NCBI RefSeq assembly: GCF_026341775.1
Contig: NZ_JAPEOB010000002.1
Span: forward strand, 558,001-622,000
Direction: 5' to 3'
DNA from: Streptomyces sp. NBC_00654
GTDB lineage: Bacteria; Actinomycetota; Actinomycetes; Streptomycetales; Streptomycetaceae
DNA length: 64,000 nt
Shown: piece by piece, positions 33,466-42,673 of the stretch
Numbering within the stretch: position 1 is the first letter of the stretch
Layout: each line of letters begins with the position of its first letter
Position numbers and translations under genes: made by a program
The notes under the pieces: model-generated
Told to the model about the DNA's origin: nothing
The model's database searches: none
Seen by the model: the letters and a program-made list of their open reading frames with translations, nothing else

Positions 33466-33916
33466 GTGTCCGTAGTCTCCCGTACGACTGGAAAGCGCTT
33501 ACCAAAAGCTAAGCCCTGCGCCGGACGGGCGTCAACAGGAAACCGAACGGCCGGAAGCGAGTGGTCTTTTCGCGGCCGTCGACATGTGGCCCGTCCACCA
33601 CCGGCGGCGGCACCCCGGCCGGCGTGACCGGTCTCCACGGTCCGGCACCGGCCGGTGTGCCACGGGAGGACGGATCCGACTGCCCCCGCAGGCCCCCCTC
33701 ACTTGGGCATCGTGGTCCTCTGCCGCTCGGCACGGTGCGTCCGAGCGGCCAACGTGGCGAATCCGATGCCCTGTTGGTTCGCCCGATCACGAGACGCCGT
33801 ACAGCCGTACAGCTTTCTCCATCCGCCGGAACACACGCGCTCGGCTTGCGACGGACTCCGACGGCGCCCTCGCTCCGCCGACCGTGTTGCCGGCCGGCAG
33901 CCCTTAGGGTGATGCG
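33466..33916. other. divergent intergenic region with a LacI-type operator
   Basis: About 450 bp between the catabolic operon and the dead hydrolase gene. No gene is seen. It holds the operator at 33489-33504 and, at the right end, TTAGGGT about 10 bp before the hydrolase ATG. Confidence 0.45.
33489..33504 (-). promoter_or_regulatory. LacI/GalR-family operator
   Basis: TGGAAAGCGCTTACCA contains the palindromic AAGCGCTT core and flanking TGG/CCA typical of LacI/GalR sugar-responsive repressors. It lies 24 bp upstream of the first gene of the operon. The regulator gene is not in this window. Confidence 0.65.
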
Positions 33917-34759
33917 ATGGCCACTGTGAACGCGAATGAGGTCGCCCTGGGCATCGAGTCCTTCGGCGACGACAACGCACCACTCGTCCTGCTCGCGGGC
34001 GGGACGACCATGCTCTCCTGGCCCGACGCGCTCTGCCGTCGACTCGCCGACGGTGGGCGACGCGTGGTGCGTTACGACCTGCGCGACAGTGGCGAGTCGA
34101 CGACGGCGGACCCGGAGGCGCCCGCCTACACCCTGCGCGACCTCGCCGCCGACGCGGCGGCTCTGGCCGGCGCGCTCGGTGGCGGGCCCGCGCACCTCGC
34201 GGGGATCGGCGTCGGTGGAATGGTCGCCCAGGTTGCCGCGCTCGACCACCCGGGCGCTTTCTCGGCTCTCACTCTGGTCGGCACCCGTCCGGTCGCGCCC
34301 GGCCCGCCCGACGACGACCTTCCCGATCACGACCAGGCCACGATGAGCCGACTGTTCGCGCATGCGATGCCCGACTGGACCGACCGCGAGGCGGTGGCGG
34401 AGTTCGCCGCCGCCGGTGCGGAGATCCTCGGCGACGACCCCGACGCCGCTCGCAGGACCGCCGCACGCGTCTGGGACCGTACACCCGGCACCGCACCCCC
34501 GGTCCAGATGGCCAACCAACTGGGCATGGTGTTCTCCAGGCTCGACTGCGGACCCCGTTGGCGCGAGCGCCTGTCCGAGATCGGTGTCCCCACGCTCGTC
34601 GTCCACGGCCGTCACGACCGGTTCTTCCCGGTCGGCAACGGCGAAGCGATCGCGCACGAGATCCCCGGGGCGCGGCTGCTCGTCCTCGGTCAGGCGGCCA
34701 CGGCGATCCCCGACGCAGCGGCCGACGAGTTCGCCGAGGCGATGCTCGCACTCGGATAG
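33917..34759 (+). CDS. alpha/beta-hydrolase fold protein lacking the catalytic Ser and His
   Basis: 280 residues with the complete hydrolase fold (oxyanion strand LVLLAGGTTMLSW, DLRDSGEST, the acid in LVVHGRHDRFFP). The nucleophile elbow reads HLAGIGVGGMVAQ, with Gly98 where G-x-S-x-G needs Ser. The catalytic His position in PGARLLVLGQAATAIP is Thr262. The rest of the alignment to TAP/haloperoxidase-like hydrolases stays gap-free, so this looks like a maintained pseudoenzyme, not decay. It may bind a ligand or partner. Confidence 0.8.
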   Translation: MATVNANEVALGIESFGDDNAPLVLLAGGTTMLSWPDALCRRLADGGRRVVRYDLRDSGESTTADPEAPAYTLRDLAADAAALAGALGGGPAHLAGIGVGGMVAQVAALDHPGAFSALTLVGTRPVAPGPPDDDLPDHDQATMSRLFAHAMPDWTDREAVAEFAAAGAEILGDDPDAARRTAARVWDRTPGTAPPVQMANQLGMVFSRLDCGPRWRERLSEIGVPTLVVHGRHDRFFPVGNGEAIAHEIPGARLLVLGQAATAIPDAAADEFAEAMLALG

Positions 34760-34892
34760 GGGACGGCGCGTGCCGCGTGTGCGGCAGGTGTGCAGCGCTG
34801 GGTGTCGGAGCCTCGACACCGCCGGCGAACGCAAGCGGCCGTCAACGCATCGGCTGTCGGGTCGGTCCAGCACGCGCAATCGGCGCACCCGA

Positions 34893-34945
34893 GTACGTCG
34901 CCCCCGAGTACGTCGCCCCCGGTACGTCTTCCCCGGTACGTCTCC
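34893..34945. repeat. short GTACGTC repeats downstream of the L,D-transpeptidase gene
   Basis: The block CCGAGTACGTCGCCC occurs twice in tandem, followed by two shorter related units (CGGTACGTCTTCCC, CGGTACGTCTCCCC). Non-coding, between the convergent hydrolase and transpeptidase genes. Confidence 0.6.
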
Positions 34946-34963
34946 CCGGCGCCGGCCGCAGGG

Positions 34964-35833
34964 TCAGTCGGCCGTACCCGGCTTGGTGCCCCAGATGTAC
35001 AGCGCGTCGTCGATGTCCAGCAGGTCCCACAGCGCCGCCGCGTCCGCGAGCCGCAGGTTCACGCAGCCGGCCGACCCGCCCCCGTCGAACAGGCCGTCGG
35101 GACGCCCGTGCAGTGCCTGACCGCCGTCGAAGAACTGCGAATACGGCATGGGCGCGTTGTTGTAGATCGTGGAGACGTGGTCGCGGTCCCGCCAATAGAC
35201 GGCGTGCCAGCCGGTCCGGGTCTCCTCGTCGTCGCGCCCGGTACGGATCGGAACGGGGTCGAAGTCGACGTTCCTGCCCGTCTGCACCCACAGGAGCTGA
35301 CGTCCGAGGTCGACGCACGTGACGCGGTAGGAACACTGGGGGCAGTCACCGGCGGCATTGGGGTTGGCGCGGGCTTCGACCGCCGTCATCGTCCGGTAGG
35401 TGACGAGGTTGGCGTAGCCGTCGGCGGGGGTGATCGACCGGGACCGCTGGAACGTACGGATCGCCGCGCAGTCCTCGGGGGACTGTGCACCGTCGACGGT
35501 CAGCTTCAGGTATTCCTCCATGGGCCGCTGGTAAGGGCCGGTGGAGGCTGCGCATGTCTCTGCCACGACCGCCGGCCCCGACGCTGCCGCCGACGGCGCC
35601 GTCGTGGCCGCCGCCGTCCCGGGGAGCGCGGCGGTCAGTCCCGCACCCACCACGGCCAGCGCCGCGATCCGCCGCCGCACCGTACCGCTGCGAAGCCCTG
35701 CCCGTGCGCGTCCGGTCCGTGCGCGTCCGGTCCGTTCGCGACTCCTCCGGGCGCCTCTCCCCCGTACCGCCGTGGCCCGGTCGCCCTCCGTGGATGGCCT
35801 GCCCCTACGTCCGATGGCGTCCGTGAGCTTCAT
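34964..35833 (-). CDS. L,D-transpeptidase (YkuD domain), secreted
   Basis: A 289-residue exported enzyme. The N-terminus is a long Arg-rich region with RTGRARTGRARAG repeats, then the hydrophobic signal core (IAALAVVGAGLTAALPGTAAA). The YkuD catalytic segment is HGRPDGLFDGGGSAGCVNLR near the C-terminus, with His and nucleophilic Cys. Such enzymes make 3-3 cross-links in peptidoglycan or anchor proteins. The ATG at 35833 follows GGAGG at 6 nt. The C-terminus ends soon after the Cys motif, as in minimal YkuD proteins. Confidence 0.85.
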   Translation of the reverse strand: MKLTDAIGRRGRPSTEGDRATAVRGRGARRSRERTGRARTGRARAGLRSGTVRRRIAALAVVGAGLTAALPGTAAATTAPSAAASGPAVVAETCAASTGPYQRPMEEYLKLTVDGAQSPEDCAAIRTFQRSRSITPADGYANLVTYRTMTAVEARANPNAAGDCPQCSYRVTCVDLGRQLLWVQTGRNVDFDPVPIRTGRDDEETRTGWHAVYWRDRDHVSTIYNNAPMPYSQFFDGGQALHGRPDGLFDGGGSAGCVNLRLADAAALWDLLDIDDALYIWGTKPGTAD

Positions 35834-35959
35834 GCCGACCTCCGCGCCTCGTGCGGCACACCCTCCGGCGGCGTGTGGCCGCCCCTGCACACCGGGCGAC
35901 CGTCGGCCCCGCACCCCACAGCTATCAGGAGCGGTCTGTCCGCGCCCCGCGGAGTTGAG

Positions 35960-36026
35960 CCGAACCGGTGAGGCCCCCGGGACGGCACGCGCTGAGCGCG
36001 GCCGTCCGGGGGCCTCACCGGTTCGG
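35960..36026 (-). terminator. long hairpin after the SpaA-repeat gene
   Basis: About 26-bp arms, starting CCGAACCGGTGAGGCCCCCG and closing with the complement, with a single bulged G and a loop of about 14 nt. It lies 12 bp beyond the surface-protein stop codon. One of the strongest terminator-like structures in the window. Confidence 0.8.
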
Positions 36027-36037
36027 AGGTAACCGGG

Positions 36038-38170
36038 TCACTTGTACGTGCCGGGCTCTCCCCGCTTGTTCGCGACCTTGACCGTCACGGTCTCACCGGC
36101 GTTCTGCTCAGTGATCACGAACGGCCCGTTCACCGGGTCTCCCGGCAGGACGTACCCCTCGGGTACGGCTGTCTCCAGCAGGTAGTACGTCCCGAGCGGC
36201 AGTTCGTCGAAGACACACGTTCCGACACGGTCCGTGGAGCAGCCCGGACCGGTGCGGGTGTCCGGCGTCACGGTGCCGTTCGGCAGGGTCTGCAGACCCG
36301 TGACCCCGTTGGACTCGCGCCACAGCTCGAAGACGGCCCCGGCGAGCGGGTTGCCGTTCTTCGCATCGGTCTTGACGACCTTGATGGTCGACTCCTCGGA
36401 CGGCACCGAGGACTTGGTGTTCTCCGCGGTGACGGTGAGACCGTCGGACGCGTTCTCATCAGTGAGCACCAGCGGCCCGAACACCGCGGGATCGGGCAGC
36501 TCGTACCCGGCAGGTGCAGCGGTCTCACGCCAGTAATACGTACCGGTCCCCACCGTCCTCGTGCACTCACCATCAGCACCAGTCGTGCACGAAGCACCGA
36601 CCTGCGTGTCAGGAGTCCCACCAGTGGTCTGAAGGCCAGTCACACCATTGGTCTCCTCCCACAACTCGAACACCGCACCCGCAAGAACCTCACTAGTCGC
36701 CGAGTCCTCCTTGACGACCGACACAGAACCCGAAACAGCCGTCCTGTCGTCCTCAACAGTGATGGTGACACCGTCCGGAACCTCTGCCTGGGTCAGTACC
36801 AAGGGTCCGAAGACCGTCTGCGCGGGCAGTTCGTAGCCGGGCGGGGCAGCTGTCTCACGCCAGTAGTACGTGCCGAGGTCCACCGTCCTCGTGCACTCGC
36901 CGTCGGCGCCGGTGGTGCAGGAGGCACCGACCTGCGTGTCGGGAGTCCCACCGGTGGTCTGAAGACCGGTCACACCGTTGGTCTCCTCCCACAGCTCGAA
37001 CACCGCACCCGCGAGAACCTCACCGGTCACCGAGTCCGTCTTGACGACCGTTACCGGTGCTTGGGGTGTCGGGGCCGAGCAGTCCGGCAGGTCGCCGTCG
37101 AACGGGTAGGCGTGGAACTCCTGGCCGCCACCCCCAGCGGGAGGGCTGGTGTGGGTGAGGGAACCGGTGGTGAAGAAACGGCCGTTGACACCCGGCAGGG
37201 TGACGGTGACCTCCGAGGCCGGGTTGCCGATCAGGACGCTGCCCTGGAACTGGCCGGTTCCGGCCAGGTTCACCGTCGTGGCGTCCGGGAAGTTCCACAG
37301 CAGACGCGGACGGAGCTGGTTCAGCGGGTCGGAATCCGCGATGCCACCGCTGAAGGTGCTGAGCGTGCGGGAGGTTCCGAGGACGTTCACCAGGACAGTG
37401 GCGCCCGCGGGAATGTCCTCGAAGACGAGGCCCTGCTGAGCACCGGTACTCGTGGTCATGTCGAAGTCGACGTTGAAGACCTGGAGGGCCGAGGTGTTGT
37501 CGCCGGTGAAGAGGGTCTGGCCCCCCTGGTTGACAGCGGTGCCGGTGGCGGGCCGCTGTCCGCTCTCGGTGCGCGCGTAGCACTGGCTCGCCGTGGTGAG
37601 CTGGCCGCGAAGCGCGCTGTACGGAGCGGCGGCGTCCGGGTCGGCGATGACCGTCCCGGTGATCGTGCCGGTGGCGGTGCCCGCGTGCCGGACGACCCCG
37701 TCGTCGGCGAGCAGGCGCTGGTCGGTGGCCACGGTGACGTTGCCGCCCGTGGTGAGGAAGTCCGCGCCGACCGGCGGAGGGACCCGCGAGCCGACGCCCA
37801 CGATGCCGATGTTGTAGATCGCGCTGCCCGCGGCACTCTTGTTCTGGTCGAAGTCGCCCAGAACGACGAGGCGGCCCTCGGCCTCGACGGCGCGGTCACG
37901 GACGCGGTAGTCGCCGCCCGTGAAGATGTTGATGCCGTTGTCGCGACCCATGATCGGGCCGTTGTCGATCGGCGGGTAAGGATCCGGGCAGTCACCGGGG
38001 ACGCAGGGTCCGAGGCCGCCGGGGAGGGGAGCCGCGACGGCCGGTGTCGCCGTGGCTCCGAGGGCGATCACGGGGGCCGACGCGGCGGCGACCACATAGG
38101 CGAGACCGGCCGCCCAGGCACGGGTGCGTCTGGTGTGGCCCCGGCCGGATAGCTGGGTGAGGAGTTTCAT
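36038..38170 (-). CDS. secreted choice-of-anchor A protein with three SpaA (prealbumin-like) repeats
   Basis: About 710 residues. The signal peptide ([20 protein letters not shown]) is followed by an N-terminal choice-of-anchor A adhesin-like domain (about residues 60-350), then three SpaA/Cna-B type repeats of about 95 residues. Each begins VVK(T/E)D and ends in an ENTK- or ANKRG-like strand with a central YY(W/L)xETA, supplying the Lys, Glu and Asn/Asp of intramolecular isopeptide bonds. Repeats 1 and 2 share 40 or more identical residues. There is no LPxTG motif or C-terminal membrane anchor, so it is released or held non-covalently. The ATG at 38170 has no strong ribosome site. Confidence 0.83.
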   Translation of the reverse strand: MKLLTQLSGRGHTRRTRAWAAGLAYVVAAASAPVIALGATATPAVAAPLPGGLGPCVPGDCPDPYPPIDNGPIMGRDNGINIFTGGDYRVRDRAVEAEGRLVVLGDFDQNKSAAGSAIYNIGIVGVGSRVPPPVGADFLTTGGNVTVATDQRLLADDGVVRHAGTATGTITGTVIADPDAAAPYSALRGQLTTASQCYARTESGQRPATGTAVNQGGQTLFTGDNTSALQVFNVDFDMTTSTGAQQGLVFEDIPAGATVLVNVLGTSRTLSTFSGGIADSDPLNQLRPRLLWNFPDATTVNLAGTGQFQGSVLIGNPASEVTVTLPGVNGRFFTTGSLTHTSPPAGGGGQEFHAYPFDGDLPDCSAPTPQAPVTVVKTDSVTGEVLAGAVFELWEETNGVTGLQTTGGTPDTQVGASCTTGADGECTRTVDLGTYYWRETAAPPGYELPAQTVFGPLVLTQAEVPDGVTITVEDDRTAVSGSVSVVKEDSATSEVLAGAVFELWEETNGVTGLQTTGGTPDTQVGASCTTGADGECTRTVGTGTYYWRETAAPAGYELPDPAVFGPLVLTDENASDGLTVTAENTKSSVPSEESTIKVVKTDAKNGNPLAGAVFELWRESNGVTGLQTLPNGTVTPDTRTGPGCSTDRVGTCVFDELPLGTYYLLETAVPEGYVLPGDPVNGPFVITEQNAGETVTVKVANKRGEPGTYK

Positions 38171-38465
38171 ACCAGGCGTTCTCGCACGCACGCGAGGGAT
38201 GGTCCGTACGGGACACTCACTGGGAACCGTTTGTCTCACCACAGATCACCCGACCGGGCCGGTGGATTCCGGGCGGAGTCCGGTTCGCCGTCGGCGCTCC
38301 CCGGGGCGGCAGCTGTTCTCGCTCCGGCCGACGGAGTACCGTCCCTCCGAAGATCCTCGGACGGCCGGTCGCGAGACTTCCGGCGTGAAGGCCCCCGCGC
38401 GACGAACGTGCGCGGTCCGGCCACTGATACGGCGGTGGCCGGCGCCCGTACGGCTGTGGGCCGGC

Positions 38466-39065
38466 TCAGCCGTTACCGGCTTCCCGTGCCACGTTTTCCA
38501 GCCGGCTCCGGTGGGTCTCCCAGTACGCCTGGTCGCCCTGCGGGATGCTGTCGTTGCCGTTCACCCACCCGACTGCCCCGTCGATGAGTTCCCGCACGAT
38601 GTCCGCGTGGCCGGCGTGCCGGCTGGCATCGGCGATCACGCGTACCAGGACATGGTGCAGTGTGGTCTCGCGCCGTTCCTCCGGCCACCACGGGACGTGT
38701 CCGATCGCGTCGAGCGCCAGTGTCTCGATCGTACGGTCCGAGTGCTCCCACGCCTGGCGGTAGAGCCCCACGATCTCTTCGCGGGACTCGTCCGCGGTCG
38801 CCCACATGTCGGCATTGGTCTCGGCGTCCTCCGTGTACCACCAGGGAGGCGGCTCCTCACTGAAGAACGGCCGGCCGAACGTATCGCCGAGGTACCCCAA
38901 CTCCACACCCGCGCAGTGCTTGACCACCCCCAACAAGTTCGTGCCGGTGGGTGTCAGCGGACGACGGACGTCGTATTCCGAGAGCCCGTCGAGCTTCCAC
39001 AACAGGGCTTCACGAGCGTCTTGCAGATAGCGGAGAAGGTCCGCCTTCGCGTTCGGTTCGGTCAT
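38466..39065 (-). CDS. DinB/DUF664 family protein
   Basis: A 199-residue four-helix-bundle protein. The conserved block LLGVVKHCAGVELGYLGDTF holds the first metal-ligand His; a later His pair lies in ASRHAGHADIVREL. Members bind a divalent metal and some are thiol-dependent (mycothiol) S-transferases, while others are damage-induced proteins of unknown role. The ATG at 39065 begins the family homology. Single-gene unit, divergent from the iron-box gene. Confidence 0.85.
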   Translation of the reverse strand: MTEPNAKADLLRYLQDAREALLWKLDGLSEYDVRRPLTPTGTNLLGVVKHCAGVELGYLGDTFGRPFFSEEPPPWWYTEDAETNADMWATADESREEIVGLYRQAWEHSDRTIETLALDAIGHVPWWPEERRETTLHHVLVRVIADASRHAGHADIVRELIDGAVGWVNGNDSIPQGDQAYWETHRSRLENVAREAGNG

Positions 39066-39152
39066 GCCGGGAAGTCTCGCACCCGGCACTGACAGCCGGA
39101 CGGCGCGGGACCGCCGGCCGCCCCTGCCCTGCCCCCCTTCCCTGTCCAAATA

Positions 39153-39171
39153 TTAGGCGAGGCATGCCTAA
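39153..39171 (+). promoter_or_regulatory. DmdR/IdeR-type iron box
   Basis: TTAGGCGAGGCATGCCTAA matches 14 of 19 positions of the Streptomyces DmdR1 consensus TTAGGTTAGSCTMACCTAA as I remember it, including both TTAGG and CCTAA ends. It ends 8 bp before the membrane-protein ATG, where an iron-loaded repressor would block transcription. Confidence 0.68.
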
Positions 39172-39179
39172 CTTTCTCT

Positions 39180-39728
39180 ATGGTGTCCTTCATGGGCTTC
39201 TGGGAAGTGGCAAGGGTGGGCATGGGCTACGCGCTTCTGCTGATGACCTTGTTCGCCGTCGTCGTCGTAGGGTCTCTCCACGTCTCCCGGGACTCCTTGC
39301 TCCCGGACTACCCCCAGGCCATCCGCGAGCGATACGGGCCGCAGAGCGCCCGGGGCCGTCGGACGGCGGCAGCGGCAGGGCTGCTGAATCTCCTCGCCCT
39401 GATCGTGGTGCCGGTGATCGGCGTACTCGATCTGCACGACCGGACGGTGGGCGCACTCGGCTTCTGGCCGCCGTTCGCCCTCGGCGCGGTCGGTTTCCTC
39501 GCCCTCACGCTCTTCGACCTGGTGGTCCTTGACTGGTGGCTGTTCTGCACCGTGCAGCCGCGCTTCATGGTGCTTCCCGGCACCGAAGGCATGGCCGAGT
39601 ACCGCGACTTCGCCTTTCATGTACGTGCGCTCGTACCCCGCCCCGTGCCATGGCCGCTGATGGCCATACCGGGATACGGGGCGGCTGTGGGCGCAGTGGC
39701 CTGTATCGCCGAAGCCCTCGCCGGTTGA
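39180..39728 (+). CDS. integral membrane protein, probably iron-regulated
   Basis: 182 residues with about four transmembrane spans (VGMGYALLLMTLFAVVVVG; GLLNLLALIVVPVIGVL; FALGAVGFLALTLFDLVVL; PLMAIPGYGAAVGAVACIA). No metal-ligand motif or transporter signature. The short polar stretch RERYGPQSARGRR lies between spans 1 and 2. The iron box overlaps its promoter, so expression should rise on iron starvation. The name and function are unknown to me. Confidence 0.72.
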   Translation: MVSFMGFWEVARVGMGYALLLMTLFAVVVVGSLHVSRDSLLPDYPQAIRERYGPQSARGRRTAAAAGLLNLLALIVVPVIGVLDLHDRTVGALGFWPPFALGAVGFLALTLFDLVVLDWWLFCTVQPRFMVLPGTEGMAEYRDFAFHVRALVPRPVPWPLMAIPGYGAAVGAVACIAEALAG

Positions 39729-39877
39729 AGCAGCGGACGTATCTGCCGTCCGGCAGCCAGCCCGGTCAGCCCCTCGGCCAGTCGGCCAGGATGGCGCACG
39801 GGCCGATGAGCGCAGGCCGCAGCGGAAGTGCTGCGGAGGTGCTGCGGATCCCGGCGTCCGCAGTCCTCGGCACAACG

Positions 39878-40342
39878 TCAGCGTGTGTCCGACGGATCCC
39901 GCACTCCGGGCGCCCCGGGCGCCCCTGCGGGGAACGGCTCGACTCCGACCACACGGCGTACGCGCGTCGGCTCGATCAGCACGATGACCCGCCGCTCGCC
40001 GGGAACGCGCCACTCGAATCGCTCGGTGCCCAGGTAGACGCGCGCGAGCCTGTCCATGTTCCGGTCCGCCTCCGGTCCCTCCACGAACCGGACGGCACGG
40101 CCGCGGATCTGTACCCGGTCAAAGGGATCGGCGGCATCCGCATGGGACAGGCACACGCGCGGGTCACGGCGCAGATTGCGTTCCTTGATACGGCCGATCG
40201 CGGTGTTGAACAGGAGCAGGTCCCCGTCCATGCCCACCCACATCGGGCTCACATGGGGAGCCCCGTCCGGGCTGACCGTTCCGACGTACCAGATGTGCGG
40301 CGCCTCGACCCTCAGACGGATTTCGTTCGACAGTACGACCAT
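39878..40342 (-). CDS. PPOX-class flavin/F420-dependent oxidoreductase
   Basis: 154 residues with the split-barrel pyridoxamine 5'-phosphate oxidase-like fold: HIWYVGTVSPDGAPHVSPMW, then LLLFNTAIGRIKERNLRRDP and CLSHADAADPFDRVQIRG. Actinobacterial members of this subgroup often use F420 instead of FMN. The ATG at 40342 starts the homology. The C-terminal tail is Pro/Gly-rich. Confidence 0.82.
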   Translation of the reverse strand: MVVLSNEIRLRVEAPHIWYVGTVSPDGAPHVSPMWVGMDGDLLLFNTAIGRIKERNLRRDPRVCLSHADAADPFDRVQIRGRAVRFVEGPEADRNMDRLARVYLGTERFEWRVPGERRVIVLIEPTRVRRVVGVEPFPAGAPGAPGVRDPSDTR

Positions 40343-40443
40343 GAACCGACTACTGCCCCGGAACGACCCGTCGGACACTCACCGGTCATGTCCGTCACGA
40401 CAGTCGCCCCGCAGGGGAGCCCTGTCCCCGCACGGGAGCGCCG

Positions 40444-41016
40444 TCAGCGGACGACGTCGAAGACGTTCTTCTGCAGGCCGTTGGCGTACGCCTCGTGCTC
40501 GACGAGCTTCAGCTTCTGGGTGTCCTTGTCCGTGTCGCTGAACAGGCGCTTGCCCGCGCCGAGGAGCAGCGGGAACACGAGCAGGTGGTATCGGTCGATC
40601 AGCCCGGCGTCCGACAGGTTCCGGTTCAGGGTGGCGCTGCCGTGCACGATGATCGGACCGCCCTCGGTCTCCTTCAGCGCGGCGACCTCGTCGAGCGAGC
40701 GCAGGATCGTGGTCCCGCCCCAGTCCGTGACCAGGTCGTCCTCGGTGAGCGTGGTGGAGACCACGTACTTCGGCATCGCCTTGTAGCCGGCGAAGTCCTC
40801 CATGCCCGGCCAGACCGGGCTGAACGCCTCGTAGCTGACCCGGCCCATCAGCATCGCGGTGGAGTCCTCCTGCTCCTGGCTCTTGATGGCGAATGCCTCA
40901 GGGAGGAATTCCACGTCCTTGAAGGTCCAGCCCGAGTTCCGGTAGCCGGGCTCTCCGCCCGGGGCCTCCACGACGCCGTCGAGCGAGATGAAGGCGGTGC
41001 TGATCAGGGTACGCAC
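40444..41016 (-). CDS. dihydrofolate-reductase-like (RibD C-terminal) protein
   Basis: 190 residues of the DHFR/RibD-C fold: opening RTLISTAFISLDGVVEAPGG, AMLMGRVSYEAFSPVWPG (NADPH site), KYVVSTTLTEDD, and GGPIIVHGSATLNRNLSDAGLIDRY (written in part). The opening GTG at 41016 follows GGGAG. Family members reduce pterin- or pyrimidine-like substrates; the actual substrate is unknown. Monocistronic. Confidence 0.87.
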   Translation of the reverse strand: MRTLISTAFISLDGVVEAPGGEPGYRNSGWTFKDVEFLPEAFAIKSQEQEDSTAMLMGRVSYEAFSPVWPGMEDFAGYKAMPKYVVSTTLTEDDLVTDWGGTTILRSLDEVAALKETEGGPIIVHGSATLNRNLSDAGLIDRYHLLVFPLLLGAGKRLFSDTDKDTQKLKLVEHEAYANGLQKNVFDVVR

Positions 41017-41244
41017 AGTGTCTCCCGGTGTTCTGTCTTGTTCTCGGCCGGTCCGTCCGGTGCACGCCTCGACCGGACCGACAAGCGCGGCGTACTGAGT
41101 ATTGCTGACTGAACGACTGCCGGCCGTGGAGAAACTCATCGGCCGCCGCCCACCGCCATGACGTTGCCGTACGCACCGCCCCGCCGTTCCCGTACCCACT
41201 GCCCTGCTGTTCCCCGCTACGCGGCAGCCGCGTAGCGTGACGCC

Positions 41245-41487
41245 ATGACCAGCGGAAATCGACAGCGCCGCCGCGATGGTGCTCCCAAACGCGCCCAGCT
41301 GACCAGCGGCAGCCACAGCGGGCCGAAGGACAAGCGCAAGGGGAAAGGCAAGACGGGCTTCATCGATCCGCCCAAGCAGCAGAAGCAGGCAGCGGCGAAG
41401 CGCCAGTGGAAGGCGCTCTTCGCGCGCCTGGAGGACGTCAGGGCGCGGGAGCAGGAACGCCAGCAGCACCGCGCCGCCGGAGAGTAG
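41245..41487 (+). CDS. small highly basic protein
   Basis: An 80-residue Lys/Arg/Gln-rich protein (segments GPKDKRKGKGKTGF and KQQKQAAAKRQWKALF) with a predicted C-terminal helix. TAGCGT six bases before the ATG indicates a leaderless transcript. The composition suggests nucleic-acid binding. No recognised domain, but the codon pattern and promoter make it a plausible gene. Confidence 0.58.
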   Translation: MTSGNRQRRRDGAPKRAQLTSGSHSGPKDKRKGKGKTGFIDPPKQQKQAAAKRQWKALFARLEDVRAREQERQQHRAAGE

Positions 41488-41591
41488 CCACTGGCCGCTG
41501 CCGACGTCTCCGCGCGTCCGTCATGGACGGACAGAGGACAGAACAGCCTTCCGGCGGCCGCGTTGCGCCCTCTCGCCGCGGCCGCCCTCGT

Positions 41592-42419
41592 TCAGCCCTT
41601 GAGGAAGTCCAACAGGTCCTGGTTGAACCGTTCCTTGTCACCCGGGACGAGCGCGATGCCGTGGGAGCCACCCTCGTAGACCTTGAGGGTCGCGTTCGGG
41701 ATGAGCTTCGCGCTCTTGCGGCCGGTGGCTTCGATCGGTACGACCTGGTCGTCATCGCCGTGCACGACGAGGGTGGGGATGTCGAACTTCTTGAGGTCCT
41801 CGTGGAAGTCCGTGTGTGCGAAGGCATCGACACAGGCGACGCCGCCCTCGATGGTCTCGGCCATGGCCATGTACCAGAAGGCGTCCTTGTTCCCCTCCGT
41901 GACCTTGCTGCCCGGACGGCCGGCGGAGAAGAACCCTTCCGAGGTGTCCTTCCAGAACTGTGAGCGTTCCTTGAGGATGCCTTCCTTTATGCCGTCGAAA
42001 ACGTCCTGCGGCACGCCCTCGGGGTTGTCGGGCCCTTTGAGCATCAGCGGGGTGATCGCGGACAGCAGGACCGCGGACCTGATCCGCCCGGTGCCGTGCC
42101 GTCCGATGTAGCGGGCCAGTTCACCGCCGCCCATCGAATGGGCCACGAGTGTCACGTCGCGCAGATCGAGGGCGTTGATGAGGTCGTTGAGGTCATCGGC
42201 GAAGGTGTCGAAGTCGTAGCCTTCGTACACCGGGGTGGAGCGGCCGTGACCGCGCCGGTCGTGCGCGATGCCCCGGAAACCGTTGTCGGCCACGTACTTG
42301 AGCTGGTCCTGCCAGGCGTCGCCATTCAGCGGCCAGCCATGGATGAAGACCACGGGGCGCCCCTTGCCCCAGTCCTTGTAGAAGATCTCGACACCGTCAC
42401 GTGTGGTCACCGTAGGCAT
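41592..42419 (-). CDS. alpha/beta hydrolase, non-heme chloroperoxidase-like
   Basis: A 275-residue hydrolase with HGWPLNGDAW (oxyanion hole), nucleophile elbow VAHSMGGGELARY, catalytic acid in VVHGDDDQVVP and His in YEGGSHGIALVP: the full triad of cofactor-free haloperoxidase/esterases. The ATG at 42419 follows GAAGGAC. Probably an esterase or lactonase in vivo. Confidence 0.9.
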   Translation of the reverse strand: MPTVTTRDGVEIFYKDWGKGRPVVFIHGWPLNGDAWQDQLKYVADNGFRGIAHDRRGHGRSTPVYEGYDFDTFADDLNDLINALDLRDVTLVAHSMGGGELARYIGRHGTGRIRSAVLLSAITPLMLKGPDNPEGVPQDVFDGIKEGILKERSQFWKDTSEGFFSAGRPGSKVTEGNKDAFWYMAMAETIEGGVACVDAFAHTDFHEDLKKFDIPTLVVHGDDDQVVPIEATGRKSAKLIPNATLKVYEGGSHGIALVPGDKERFNQDLLDFLKG

Positions 42420-42673
42420 GCGTCCGTCCTTCCGAAGGTTCGAGGCGGACCGGCGCCGAGGGCCTTCGTACCGGGGCGGGACGGCATCGGTCGGGGGAGC
42501 TTCCGGGGGTGGTACGCGCTCCGGGCCCCACAAGCCATGCTGAGGGCGGACCACGTCAGCGGCAACACGAGCACGTCGGGGGCGGTACGCGAGAAACCCG
42601 CCCGCCGAGAATTCACCGGGCGCGCCCGGCACCGGCCAGTAGCATGCCGGGAATGAGCTGGAGGGAGGAGCCG

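Noticed and set aside
36038..38170. Sortase-anchored pilin
   Set aside because: No LPxTG or LAxTG motif, no terminal hydrophobic helix, and no sortase gene nearby. The protein ends in a polar tail.
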